From Bacteroidota bacterium (GTDB lineage: Bacteria; Bacteroidota; Bacteroidia; Chitinophagales; BACL12), in contig JADJIS010000001.1 in assembly GCA_016706865.1 (NCBI GenBank), positions 124,001 to 188,000 of the forward strand: 64,000 nucleotides of DNA. The letters are read 5' to 3'. A program made the translations under genes and the position numbers. Below the pieces are notes generated by a model, which was not told the DNA's origin, made no database searches, and worked only from the letters and a program-made list of their open reading frames with translations. Below, piece by piece: positions 26,130 to 35,798 of the stretch (position 1 is its first letter; each line of letters begins with the position of its first letter).

Positions 26130-27647
26130 ATGTTGGATTGGAAGTTGGCATCGAAAAACATTTTGAGTAACTATGGAATGTTCATAGCTAAAATGTTTGT
26201 GGGTTTACTTGCATTGCCAATTTGCCTCAATGCCTTTGGAGTTGAGATTTATGGATTGTATCTTATTTGTTTTGGTTTATCATCGTCAATGGCAACATTT
26301 GATTTTGGAGGTTCTAAATCCGTATTCAGATATGTGGTGGAACACAACAGCGATAAAAACGAAACTAAATTTACAGAGGCTTTGAGCGTGGGTATTACTT
26401 TTAATATTCTGTCTTCTTTTTTAATTACTGTGGCCCTTTTGTTGCTTGGATATTATAGCAATAACTTATTTAGTTTAACAAAGGCAACAGAATCCATAAG
26501 TTTTCCGCTTTTTGCATTGGCGGCAATTAATTCTGCGATATTAACTTTTGGGACAATACCAGTAAATATATTAAATGGCAACAACAATTTTCACAGTAGA
26601 AATCTGGTTCAAATTATCCCATTGTCAGCAACATTAATATTACTTACCTATCTTTCTTTTAATAAAGGTTTTTCAGTGATTAATTTTTCCTTATTGATGG
26701 TTTGTATCTCTACCCTTTCTCTGGCTCTGGACCTTTTACTTGTAAGGAGAAAAAAACTGTTACAAGGTATTCCGATCAAATTAAAATTAAACAACACAAT
26801 ATTCAGATCTACGAACATCGTTTACAATTATCGTTTGTTTCTTTTATCTCTTGTGGGGTTTCTAGCTATTCAGGCTGACAGACTAATAATCGCCTCTTTT
26901 TTTAGTGTGGCATCTGTTGCAATTTATGCAATAATTACAAAACCCTATTTTTTACTAAAGGGTTTATTGGCTACAAGTTATCCGGTGATACAACCACAGT
27001 TATCAAAATATAATATGCAGCAAAATAGAGAAGACTTTAATGATTTTACCTCAAGGCTCATAAGAAGCAGTTTTGTGTTGTTTTTATCAGGAATTTCATT
27101 TATTAGCATATTTTTTGAGGAAGCATTATGGATATGGCTGAGATCGGCCGACTATAACAACCATACCGTTTGGGGAGTTTTAATGTTATTAGGCCTGGGA
27201 ATAACAGTATTATATAGTCCATTTTATAGAACACTTTTCTATACTGATAAAGTTAAAAATATACTTAATTTTTCTTTTATCTCCGTATCCATTAACCTTT
27301 TAATCAGTATTATACTTACTTCATACATTGGGTTTCAAGGGGTAATTATTGGAACCACTACTCAAATTATTTTGGAATTTTTTTATTTCAATCATCTTGC
27401 AAAAAACGAATTAGCTGTAAACCTAAAAATGATATATACAAAAAGGTTAGTTGTCGCAACCTTAAGTATAATTCTATTTTCCATAATCATATATATTCTT
27501 AAAATGTGGTACGGTGGATCACACTTTGTCTTAACGTTGATTGCATTATTTACCATTTGCATGTTAGCGACAATAATATTTTATTTCCTTCGTGTTGAAA
27601 AAATTCATTTGCTTTTTCAGAGAAAAAAAGAAATTTCCTTTCAATAA
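26130..27647 (+). CDS. Wzx-type polysaccharide flippase
   Basis: A 505-residue integral membrane protein with about 12-14 hydrophobic helices and no large soluble domain. It starts MLDWKLASKNILSNYGMFIA, and FGVEIYGLYLICFG corresponds to the conserved early region of MOP/PST-family oligosaccharide flippases. It should move lipid-linked repeat units across the inner membrane for polymerisation by the Wzy-like protein encoded at 31689. Confidence 0.85.
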   Translation: MLDWKLASKNILSNYGMFIAKMFVGLLALPICLNAFGVEIYGLYLICFGLSSSMATFDFGGSKSVFRYVVEHNSDKNETKFTEALSVGITFNILSSFLITVALLLLGYYSNNLFSLTKATESISFPLFALAAINSAILTFGTIPVNILNGNNNFHSRNLVQIIPLSATLILLTYLSFNKGFSVINFSLLMVCISTLSLALDLLLVRRKKLLQGIPIKLKLNNTIFRSTNIVYNYRLFLLSLVGFLAIQADRLIIASFFSVASVAIYAIITKPYFLLKGLLATSYPVIQPQLSKYNMQQNREDFNDFTSRLIRSSFVLFLSGISFISIFFEEALWIWLRSADYNNHTVWGVLMLLGLGITVLYSPFYRTLFYTDKVKNILNFSFISVSINLLISIILTSYIGFQGVIIGTTTQIILEFFYFNHLAKNELAVNLKMIYTKRLVVATLSIILFSIIIYILKMWYGGSHFVLTLIALFTICMLATIIFYFLRVEKIHLLFQRKKEISFQ

Positions 27648-27660
27648 ATAATTCGTTCAG

Positions 27661-28935
27661 GTGAGAATTGGTTTTATGTTATCGTTTTTTGACTTTAGAA
27701 ATGACATCCGTCGTGTGATCGTTGAAATGAGTAAACTCTGTGAGGTTGTGGTCTTTATTCGAAAAGAACAGGTTGAAACAGTAAAAAAACATCTTCCAGA
27801 AAATATTGAATACCGATTAATAGCTGAACGAAATAATGACATTTTAAACAGTTTTCTCGAAAAGATCTTTCTTCTTTTCAGGAAGATCCCCAAAACGAAA
27901 ATGAATTATTATTTGATGGAGGAATTTAAAATCGGTAATATTGAAGATGCAAAAAAACAAAATAAAGCGTATGCATTACTAAAGCTCCATAGAATTCTGC
28001 CTCATATTTTTAGTTACGATCAATATTTAAAAATTATTCGTTCATCTAAAAAAACTGAAATCTCTGACATTGATACATTTCTTTGTTTGACTGAGATATA
28101 TGACGATCATTTATTTTCCAGGTTAATAAAAGAACGAAAGAAGGTATTTGTTTATGTGTATAGCTGGGATCACGCATGCAAACACACCAGGTTTTCAAAG
28201 AAAGTAAATTATCTTGTATGGAATGAAGGAATAAAAGCAGATCTGGCAAACATTCAACAAATTGACAGTACTCTTATTCAGGTGGTAGGTGCAACACAAT
28301 TAGGGTACTTAGAGGAGTTCAAAAATTCACCATTACAGGTCAATAATAAAACTCCCTATTATTATTTCGGTTGTGGTATAGGAATATCTTCATTAGTGGA
28401 AAAAGAAATTGATGTTATACAAAAGTTAAGTGAAATTTTATCTCATACTAAAAATGGAAGCAAATTGATCGTGCGACCTTACCCCAACAATAAAAATTGG
28501 ACAAAATATAAAAGGTTACTTCAAAACGAAAATATCGTTTTAGATGATTCCTACAAACAAAACGACTTATCTATTTCTGAGGCCGATATTCAATATAAAT
28601 TTCACACCATTTCGGATGCAAAGGGTTTTTTCCACCTGGGCACAACACTTGGACTCGAAGCTTGTTTTTTGAATTGCCCGTCGTTTATTATTAATACAGT
28701 TCCGGATGATGGGAATCGTGTAAATATATTCAATTTTGTAAACCAATATCAAAATAAAAAATATCTTATAAACGCAAGCGAACTAAATACAATTAATTCC
28801 GAATCGCAATTGGAAGATATTTTTGAAAATATTCAAGATCCAAACTATATGAAATTAAACTATAAGATAAGATCGGGATTTCCTATTAAGTCTTTTGAAC
28901 AAATAAGTAAAGACATTTTCAACATCATGAAATGA
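27661..28935 (+). CDS. Putative surface-carbohydrate glycosyltransferase, family uncertain
   Basis: A 424-residue soluble protein with a GTG start. No firm family match was recognised. The C-terminal part, LIVRPYPNNKNW ... GFFHLGTTLGLEACFLNCPSFI, resembles the donor-binding half of GT-B enzymes such as CDP-glycerol glycerophosphotransferase or bacterial CMP-sugar transferases. Given the NeuB/NeuA-like genes upstream, it is a fair candidate for the transferase that adds the CMP-activated sugar. Position 13 nt after Wzx and overlap with the next gene support membership of the operon. Confidence 0.6.
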   Translation: MRIGFMLSFFDFRNDIRRVIVEMSKLCEVVVFIRKEQVETVKKHLPENIEYRLIAERNNDILNSFLEKIFLLFRKIPKTKMNYYLMEEFKIGNIEDAKKQNKAYALLKLHRILPHIFSYDQYLKIIRSSKKTEISDIDTFLCLTEIYDDHLFSRLIKERKKVFVYVYSWDHACKHTRFSKKVNYLVWNEGIKADLANIQQIDSTLIQVVGATQLGYLEEFKNSPLQVNNKTPYYYFGCGIGISSLVEKEIDVIQKLSEILSHTKNGSKLIVRPYPNNKNWTKYKRLLQNENIVLDDSYKQNDLSISEADIQYKFHTISDAKGFFHLGTTLGLEACFLNCPSFIINTVPDDGNRVNIFNFVNQYQNKKYLINASELNTINSESQLEDIFENIQDPNYMKLNYKIRSGFPIKSFEQISKDIFNIMK

Positions 28936-29474
28936 ACAAAATAAAACATGTTTTATATGCATTTTATTTATATTTTATAAATAGGTGGATATCCTATCTT
29001 CCGTTCCATGTAATAAGAAATCTTTTTTACCGTGGTTTATTCAAAAAAATTGGAAAGCAGAATTCATTCCTTATGGGATTTGAAGTTCGGATGCCCTCTA
29101 ATATTGAGATTGGAAATAATAATGTATTTAATAAAGATGTATTCCTCGATGGTAGAGGAGGAAAAATAATTATTGGAAATAATGTTGACATTGCGCAACA
29201 AACAAATATCTGGACTTTAGATCACGAAGTAAACAGCATTAACCATACAACCATAGGCAGAAATACTATCATTGAAGACCACGTTTGGATCGGCAGCAGA
29301 GCAACAATTCTTCCTGGCGTAACAATTGGCAAAGGTGCAGTGATCGGTTCCTGTGCTCTAGTAACTAAAGATGTGCCGCCAATGACAATTGTTGGCGGAG
29401 TTCCTGCTAAGGTTATTGGCATGAGAACCAACGAGCCTAACTATAAATTATTATACAGGCCCTGGTTCCGATGA
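28932..29474 (+). CDS. Hexapeptide-repeat O-acetyltransferase (LbH)
   Basis: A 180-residue left-handed beta-helix acyltransferase. Hexapeptide repeats run from EIGNNNVFNKDV to VTIGKGAVIGSCALVTKDVPP, ending with VGGVPAKVIGMR as in maltose/colanic acid acetyltransferases. It probably acetylates a sugar of the repeat unit. Start overlaps the upstream gene by 4 bp, and its stop overlaps the next gene by 4 bp. Confidence 0.87.
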   Translation: MNKIKHVLYAFYLYFINRWISYLPFHVIRNLFYRGLFKKIGKQNSFLMGFEVRMPSNIEIGNNNVFNKDVFLDGRGGKIIIGNNVDIAQQTNIWTLDHEVNSINHTTIGRNTIIEDHVWIGSRATILPGVTIGKGAVIGSCALVTKDVPPMTIVGGVPAKVIGMRTNEPNYKLLYRPWFR

Positions 29475-30568
29475 GTGCTATGGAAATGAATAAAAAAATT
29501 AAAATAGTTTGTTTACCTGTGGCCGGAGAGGCAGACCCTACTCAACTTTTAATGATAGAAGGCCTCAATGAAAATGCAAATATTCATGCTTTTAATGGTG
29601 TAAATGACAGGTTTTTTGGAATAATACTATCTGCTATTAAATATCGTCCGGATTTTATTCATTTCGATTGGATTGAATCCTATTATATCAGGAGGAACAA
29701 GATTTTTTCATACTTAAATTTACCATCCTTTTTTCTACAGATATTTATCTGTAAATATTTATTGCGAATTAAACTAGCCTGGACAATTCATAATATTTTA
29801 CCACATGATAGAAGTAATATCCGCTTTAAACAATTTGTTCTGAGATCGTTTGGTCAAGTAGTAAATTTTATACGAGTTTTATCGCCTGAAAGTGTAGAAT
29901 ATTTTGTTTCCAAATTTAACATCACCAAAGAAAAAGTGTATTTTATAGGATTTGGGGATTATATAAATTACTATCCTAATGACATATCAAAGGCTGATGC
30001 CAGAAGACTTTTAGGCATACCTGAAAATATTAAAGTATTACTAACACTTGGTTCCATAAAAAAATACAAAGGCATTCCCGGGTATTTACGAAAAATGCAG
30101 GAAATAAAGAATGATGATATTCTAATAATAATTGCAGGGAAATGCATTGACCCAAATCTGGAAATGAAAATAAGAGCAATTAAGGATGACCGCATTCAAT
30201 TTATTAATTCCTTTATAAACAGAGAGGACCTTCAAAACTATTACAACGCTGCTGATCTCATTATACTTCCATTTCTTGATATTGAAAACTCGGGTTCTGT
30301 TGTAATGGCAATGGGATTTAAAAAAGCTATAGTTGCGCCAAGGTCAAATGTTTTAAATGATAGATTAAAATTTCAAAAAGAGCTATTATTTACACCGGAA
30401 ACATTTACAACAATAGTGGATTACGCAATCAAAACACCCTCGGAGGTGTTATATGGCTATGGTGAAAATAATTATAAACAGCTAAAAGAATATTCATGGG
30501 CAAATTTTGGTTCGCTCTTTTTATGGTTCACAAACAAAAATGGCCCGAACGCTGGGAACCAAAATTAA
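29471..30568 (+). CDS. Glycosyltransferase, GT-B fold
   Basis: A 365-residue predicted family 4-like glycosyltransferase. The N-terminal half has PDFIHFDWIESYYIRR and LAWTIHNILPHD, and the C-terminal half has VLLTLGSIKKYKGIP and AADLIILPFLDIENSG, with the acidic/Ser-Gly motif near the donor phosphate. The ATG overlaps the acetyltransferase stop. Acceptor and donor unknown. Confidence 0.85.
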   Translation: MSAMEMNKKIKIVCLPVAGEADPTQLLMIEGLNENANIHAFNGVNDRFFGIILSAIKYRPDFIHFDWIESYYIRRNKIFSYLNLPSFFLQIFICKYLLRIKLAWTIHNILPHDRSNIRFKQFVLRSFGQVVNFIRVLSPESVEYFVSKFNITKEKVYFIGFGDYINYYPNDISKADARRLLGIPENIKVLLTLGSIKKYKGIPGYLRKMQEIKNDDILIIIAGKCIDPNLEMKIRAIKDDRIQFINSFINREDLQNYYNAADLIILPFLDIENSGSVVMAMGFKKAIVAPRSNVLNDRLKFQKELLFTPETFTTIVDYAIKTPSEVLYGYGENNYKQLKEYSWANFGSLFLWFTNKNGPNAGNQN

Positions 30569-30586
30569 TTGTATCAAAATAGTAAA

Positions 30587-31699
30587 ATGTCACAAATACC
30601 AAAACCTCCTTTAATAATATTTATAACAAGTGTATTCGATGATCCGAAAACCGGGCCAGCCACTTTTGCCCGGCTTTTACATAAATTTTTCAAACAAGAT
30701 GGGATCAATTTTAAGATCATAACATCCGATTGTAAAAATCCGGACCAAAATATAATTACAGTAAAAAAAACCTATATCAAATCCTTTGTATATTACAGAT
30801 TATGGAAAAAAGCTAAAAATGTTATAAAACAATACCCTGAAAATCATATAATCATTCATTTTAATAATGCCTTCCCCTATCTCTATTTTGGAAAAATCGG
30901 CGATACTACTATCACACAGGTTAACGATTATTATACAGCTTCCTCTGATCTTTATCGCATTAATCAAATTAATTTAAAAGGATATATAAGACATTTTCTG
31001 CGAAATTTTACAGAATCACATTCCTTAAACAAGGCAGATAAAATAATATTTAATAGCAATTTTACGAAAAATTTTTTAGTGCAAAAATACCAACTTAATC
31101 AGGAGAAATGTATTGTGATCTATAAGAGTATTGACCCCTCCGGATTTAATGTTAGAAGCACACATCAAAAGTCAGGCACAATTTTATTTGTAGGAAATAA
31201 TTATTATCTAAAAGGCCTCGACCTATTGCTGGAAGCCGCATCTCAATTAAAAGAAGTTACCACAATTTTTGTTGCAGGACCCTCAAAGCTTGATAAAAAG
31301 TTAAATATTCGAATATCCAAACTTCCCAAAAAGATACAGATAATAATATTGGGATCCTTGCAACAAAATGCGTTGTTTGATGAAATGAGAAAATGTGACA
31401 TTCTGGTTATTCCGGCTCGCGCAGAAGCGCTTGGAGTATCAGTTATGGAAGCATTAGCGCAAGGAATTCCGGTTATTACAAGCGGCGAAGGCGGTTTGAA
31501 AGAGGTATTGGAAGGATATCCTTCCATTTGCTCAGATCAAAACAATCTTGATCCAAGCTACCTCGCAAAGAATATAAACCTCGTTTTAAACGAATACTTT
31601 CAATACGAGCAGATATTCCTTACAAAAAGGGTTGGCGTATTAAATAAATTTACTGTTCTGAATATGATCTCTAAACTATACCTTACCTATGGTATATAA
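30587..31699 (+). CDS. Family 4 glycosyltransferase
   Basis: GT-B glycosyltransferase with the N-terminal GPATFARLLHKFF acceptor loop and a clear GT1/GT4 C-terminal domain (TILFVGNNYYLKGLDLLLEA, then VIPARAEALGVSVMEALAQG, where the EALGVSVMEA stretch carries the family E-x7-E motif). The start is ATG 30587; a TTG at 30569 directly after the previous stop would add six residues. Its end overlaps the start of the Wzy-like gene by 11 bp. Confidence 0.88.
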   Translation: MSQIPKPPLIIFITSVFDDPKTGPATFARLLHKFFKQDGINFKIITSDCKNPDQNIITVKKTYIKSFVYYRLWKKAKNVIKQYPENHIIIHFNNAFPYLYFGKIGDTTITQVNDYYTASSDLYRINQINLKGYIRHFLRNFTESHSLNKADKIIFNSNFTKNFLVQKYQLNQEKCIVIYKSIDPSGFNVRSTHQKSGTILFVGNNYYLKGLDLLLEAASQLKEVTTIFVAGPSKLDKKLNIRISKLPKKIQIIILGSLQQNALFDEMRKCDILVIPARAEALGVSVMEALAQGIPVITSGEGGLKEVLEGYPSICSDQNNLDPSYLAKNINLVLNEYFQYEQIFLTKRVGVLNKFTVLNMISKLYLTYGI

Positions 31700-32822
31700 A
31701 TCAAACAAATTATATATCGATATTCTATTCTATATTTTCACAATATTGCATACGCTATCATATACTACTGCAATATTATTCAACATAACTTTAGATTATG
31801 AACGTGCGGGCTTCGGATTTCTATTAATTCTGCTGTTTTATAAACATCTTGATAAAAAGGCTATTCTATTTAATATAATTCTTTTATACACCTATATAAT
31901 TGCAGCATTTTTCAGTCCAAACATTAACGAACACATTTCAGATGGCTTGGGATTTTTGCTATATTTTAATGTAATATATATTTATTGGAAACATTTAAGT
32001 ATTAAGTATCCTGATCATGAGACAGTATTACCTAGAATTTATATGTATTGTTCCATTCCATTTTTAATTTACTTATTACCACTGCTATTTAATCCACAAT
32101 ACATATCTCTTGATTTTTATACAAACCCAAGTTTAGAGCGACTTGGTTTAAAGTCCAGAACTATTGGATGGTCGGCTGCATGCAGTATTCCTTTGATATT
32201 CTATTGGGCAAGGAACGTAAGTGTGAAAAGAGTATTTTTAATTCTTCTAGGCGCTGTTTTGATAATTCTCGTAATTGGATCAGGATCCAGATCATCAATG
32301 ATAGGAGTTTCTATATTTATAATAATTACCATTATAAGGTCCAATATCAAATATAAAATTTACTGGTCGTTCATCTCAATTGCATTTGCCATTTTTATTA
32401 TAAGTAAATCTGCAGATCTTTCCTTAACACGCCGGGCGCAATTGCATGAAATGGGCGTATCTGATGATTCATTCAGAATGAATCTGATCAATGCCTTTTT
32501 ACAACATATACCAGAAGATTTTCCACAATCACTGTATCCCGGAGGTTCAGGTTACGAAAATACGCAGGTTAGCCTAAATAAATTTTTTGAGACGCAAGGG
32601 TTTGGAACACATAATACTTATATTACCATCTTCCTGAACTTCGGAATATTATCCATTATATTCTTTAGAAAGATCCTTTCGGGATTAAAATATCTTTTCC
32701 AAAATAATTATTTATTAAATTATGTGCCCTTTCTTGTAATTTCTTTATCAGAGGATTGTTTCGGTCCTGGACAGCTACTGTTCCCATTACTAATTACTGT
32801 GATCGTAATTTCCAAAAAATGA
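31689..32822 (+). CDS. Wzy-type O-antigen polymerase
   Basis: A 377-residue membrane protein with about 10-12 hydrophobic helices. A large periplasmic loop in the C-terminal half (about residues 240-300, with SLYPGGSGYENTQVS and FGTHNTYIT) and a short helix containing SGSRSSMIG fit the Wzy/WaaL architecture, whose sequence is normally poorly conserved. It would polymerise the flipped repeat units. The next gene starts in an ATGA overlap. Confidence 0.75.
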   Translation: MVYKSNKLYIDILFYIFTILHTLSYTTAILFNITLDYERAGFGFLLILLFYKHLDKKAILFNIILLYTYIIAAFFSPNINEHISDGLGFLLYFNVIYIYWKHLSIKYPDHETVLPRIYMYCSIPFLIYLLPLLFNPQYISLDFYTNPSLERLGLKSRTIGWSAACSIPLIFYWARNVSVKRVFLILLGAVLIILVIGSGSRSSMIGVSIFIIITIIRSNIKYKIYWSFISIAFAIFIISKSADLSLTRRAQLHEMGVSDDSFRMNLINAFLQHIPEDFPQSLYPGGSGYENTQVSLNKFFETQGFGTHNTYITIFLNFGILSIIFFRKILSGLKYLFQNNYLLNYVPFLVISLSEDCFGPGQLLFPLLITVIVISKK

Positions 32823-33859
32823 AGCAGGTTTTGGTCATATTACCCTATGCGAATAAACATCTTGAATTGTTTATACAGTATATAAAAAAACATTATGAAG
32901 TTGATTATTTTATACATGGCAGTGCAGATAAATATCGAAAGAATATTAAAAATAATGCAATAGAAATTCATTCATTAGATTATTACTCCACTTGTAAAAA
33001 TCTGTTAAACAAAAAATACGTGATTGTATTTACACATGGGATATTTTACCCATATTTATTTTTTCTCCACCTGGTTTCGCGTGCAACGATCGTAATTTTA
33101 AGTGAAGGTTTCACACAAAACTTCAATACAGGTTTAAAAGGTTTTATAAAACGTCTTCATATTAATCAGCTGTCAAGAAGGAACAATATAAATCTTTTTA
33201 TGTTAGGAGATTCCAGCATAAAAAATCAATATGAACAACTGGTTCCCAACAAGATAAAATATTATACTTACGGTATGTTTCCATCTCTTAGTGTTTTACA
33301 AAACAATAAATCAACTCATCAGAACCCGGTTAAGTTCGTTTATGCCGGTCAATTTATCAAACGAAAAAATATTCAATTAATTTTAGATTCCATAACTCAA
33401 ACTCCTCAATTTCAAAACGGGGAAGCTGAGTTTACCTTTATTGGTGAAGGAGAGGAATTTGATAAAATAAATTCAAATCCGAATGTCAAATTACATAATT
33501 CAGTTTCGAAGGAGAATTTGCATATAATCTTATCAAATGCTGATGTAGTAGTGTTAGTTAGCTCCTATGAAGGCTGGGGAGCTATAGTGAACGAAGCATG
33601 TTCTTGTGGTTGTGCTTTAATATTAAGCAGAGCAGTTGGTGCTGCAACATTACTTTTCGAAAATAACGTAAATGGATATTTTACCGAAACTTCCCAGGTG
33701 GCGCTGTCCAATACTTTTAAAGATATAATGCAAGATAGGAAAAAATTGAGCGAAATGAAAAAAGCTTCTGCCGATATTTTTACCAAAGTTTATGAAGAAC
33801 ATGATCAACAGTTAACAGATATTATTGCTCAGGCAACAAAATTCGATTTGAGCAAGTAA
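32819..33859 (+). CDS. Family 4 glycosyltransferase
   Basis: A 346-residue GT-B glycosyltransferase starting MKQVLVILPYANKHLEL. The C-terminal domain has VKFVYAGQFIKRKNIQLIL and VSSYEGWGAIVNEACSCG, with the E-x7-E motif of GT4. The ATG at 32819 overlaps the Wzy-like stop codon; an earlier in-frame codon at 32756 is inside the Wzy-like gene and is not a natural start. Confidence 0.87.
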   Translation: MKQVLVILPYANKHLELFIQYIKKHYEVDYFIHGSADKYRKNIKNNAIEIHSLDYYSTCKNLLNKKYVIVFTHGIFYPYLFFLHLVSRATIVILSEGFTQNFNTGLKGFIKRLHINQLSRRNNINLFMLGDSSIKNQYEQLVPNKIKYYTYGMFPSLSVLQNNKSTHQNPVKFVYAGQFIKRKNIQLILDSITQTPQFQNGEAEFTFIGEGEEFDKINSNPNVKLHNSVSKENLHIILSNADVVVLVSSYEGWGAIVNEACSCGCALILSRAVGAATLLFENNVNGYFTETSQVALSNTFKDIMQDRKKLSEMKKASADIFTKVYEEHDQQLTDIIAQATKFDLSK

Positions 33860-33904
33860 GTTTAAACTCAAGGCGAGATTTAATACAAAAAAAATTAAAA
33901 TATT

Positions 33905-35797
33905 TTGAACTTAATAGAAAATGTACATGCCCGGCTTTGGTATTTAAAAAAACTGGGGTTTTCTTATGCAAGTAAAAGAATAATTTATTCCGTTAAAAAG
34001 AAGGTATTCACAAAAACATTAAATAGACATCAAATCGATGTTATACAACCAAAATCAACTGAAGCAAAAAACCAGACTGCTCAACAAAAGTTCTTTATCA
34101 GCTCTAGAAAGGACATCACGGCACCTAAAGATAAAAATGCAAAACTTAAAGCTACAGTGGAAGATATGTATAATGGAATATATCCATACTTTCAAACATC
34201 GAAATTTAAAATTAGTGAAAAGAATAAGTGGTTCTATAACCCATTATCAGAACATACTTATCCTCAAAATATACACTGGAGTAAAGTGACCGATTTTTCA
34301 GAAAAAGAAGGTGACATTAAATTTGTTTGGGAAATTTCGAGATTTTGTTATTTGTATGATATAATAAGATATGACCATCATTTTTCACTTGATTCATCTG
34401 ACTTTGTTTTTGATGAAATTGCAGATTGGATCGCATGTAACTCTGCTGAAAATGGTCCAAATTATTTATCAGGACAGGAAATTGCGCTTAGAATTTTAAA
34501 TTGGATATATGCGTTGCACTTTTATTCTGAGTCAGAAAGATTAAAAACTTCAATTTATAATAAAATAGTAGATAGTATTCATCAACAAGCCCAGCATATA
34601 GATCGTGAACTTCATTTTGCAAAATCATTTGTTCGAAATAATCATTTATTAAGCGAATCGCTTGCACTATTTACTGTAGGTTTAATTTTTCCCCAATTCA
34701 AGGAATCAGAAAACTGGGTAAAAAAAGGGCATGAAACTTTTTGCCATGAAATTTTATATCAATTTGATTCCAACGGCGCCTATCTGCAACATTCTTTTAA
34801 TTATCAAAGGGTAGCAATCCAACTATGCACCTGGTTTATACAGTTATGCCATCTAAATAAAATAAGTGTTAGCAAAAATATAAAGGAAAGGTTATTAAGT
34901 GCAGTGGATTTTATGATGACCTTTATCGGAAACAAAAGCACGGGTGAAGTGCCCAATTTCGGAAACAATGATGGTTCACTTTTTTTCCCACTTAATAATG
35001 AAGAGCACACAAATTATTATCCTCAGCTTCAGGCAATGGCTTCTGTTTTAGGCACCGATTTAGGAGTTCAATCGTTCGAAGATGTATTTTGGTTTAATAT
35101 TAACCGTGAGCACATTACAACACTTGAAAAAAAATATGGAATTTTTAATTTTGATGAAGAAGGTTATTATGTGGCATCAGAAGATAACTGTTTAACATTT
35201 TTGTGGTGTCCACGTCTTAAAAACAGACCGGCACAAGCAGATATGCTACATGTGGATATTTGGCATAATGGGGAAAATATTCTACGCGACAATGGCACAT
35301 ACTTATATAATACAACACCATCGTTACGCAATTATTTCTTTGGAAGCAGATCGCATAATACTATTCTGTATAATGGTGAGGACCTGATGAAAAAAGGTAA
35401 AAGATTTATTTTTTATTTTTGGCCAAAAAAGGTTGCAGCCTGTGTTAGGTCTGTTGATGATACTTTCATTTTTAGCGGCGAAATCGTCATCTATCCAAAA
35501 ACCAAATCAAGGTTGTCCATTTTAAGAACTATAAAAAAGAAAAAAGATAGAATTGAATGGGAGGTAAAGGATACTTTAAAAAACTCATCAAAGAAAACAT
35601 GGACCCAGATTTGGAATATTTCCGATTCCTTTTTACGTGAATTTAAAATAGTTGCCAAAGATGAAAATATGATTGCAGTTGAACCAAATATCATTTCAAG
35701 CTATACCTCCCCTGATTATGGCATTTTAAATGAAGCAAAACAAGTACACTTTTCTACAATCACAAATTCATTAACAACAGTTATTACCAAAAAGTAA
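33905..35797 (+). CDS. Heparinase II/III family protein
   Basis: A 630-residue protein with an N-terminal alpha/alpha toroid (GQEIALRILNWIYAL, FVRNNHLLSESLAL, FGNNDGSLFFPL) and a C-terminal beta-sheet domain beginning near HVDIWHNGENILRDNGTYLYN. This is the architecture of polysaccharide lyases of the heparinase II/III type. No signal peptide is evident, which is unusual for a degrading enzyme but common for members located in export clusters, where they may trim or edit the product. The start is a TTG at 33905 since no suitable ATG is near. Confidence 0.85.
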   Translation: MNLIENVHARLWYLKKLGFSYASKRIIYSVKKKVFTKTLNRHQIDVIQPKSTEAKNQTAQQKFFISSRKDITAPKDKNAKLKATVEDMYNGIYPYFQTSKFKISEKNKWFYNPLSEHTYPQNIHWSKVTDFSEKEGDIKFVWEISRFCYLYDIIRYDHHFSLDSSDFVFDEIADWIACNSAENGPNYLSGQEIALRILNWIYALHFYSESERLKTSIYNKIVDSIHQQAQHIDRELHFAKSFVRNNHLLSESLALFTVGLIFPQFKESENWVKKGHETFCHEILYQFDSNGAYLQHSFNYQRVAIQLCTWFIQLCHLNKISVSKNIKERLLSAVDFMMTFIGNKSTGEVPNFGNNDGSLFFPLNNEEHTNYYPQLQAMASVLGTDLGVQSFEDVFWFNINREHITTLEKKYGIFNFDEEGYYVASEDNCLTFLWCPRLKNRPAQADMLHVDIWHNGENILRDNGTYLYNTTPSLRNYFFGSRSHNTILYNGEDLMKKGKRFIFYFWPKKVAACVRSVDDTFIFSGEIVIYPKTKSRLSILRTIKKKKDRIEWEVKDTLKNSSKKTWTQIWNISDSFLREFKIVAKDENMIAVEPNIISSYTSPDYGILNEAKQVHFSTITNSLTTVITKK

Positions 35798-35798
35798 A

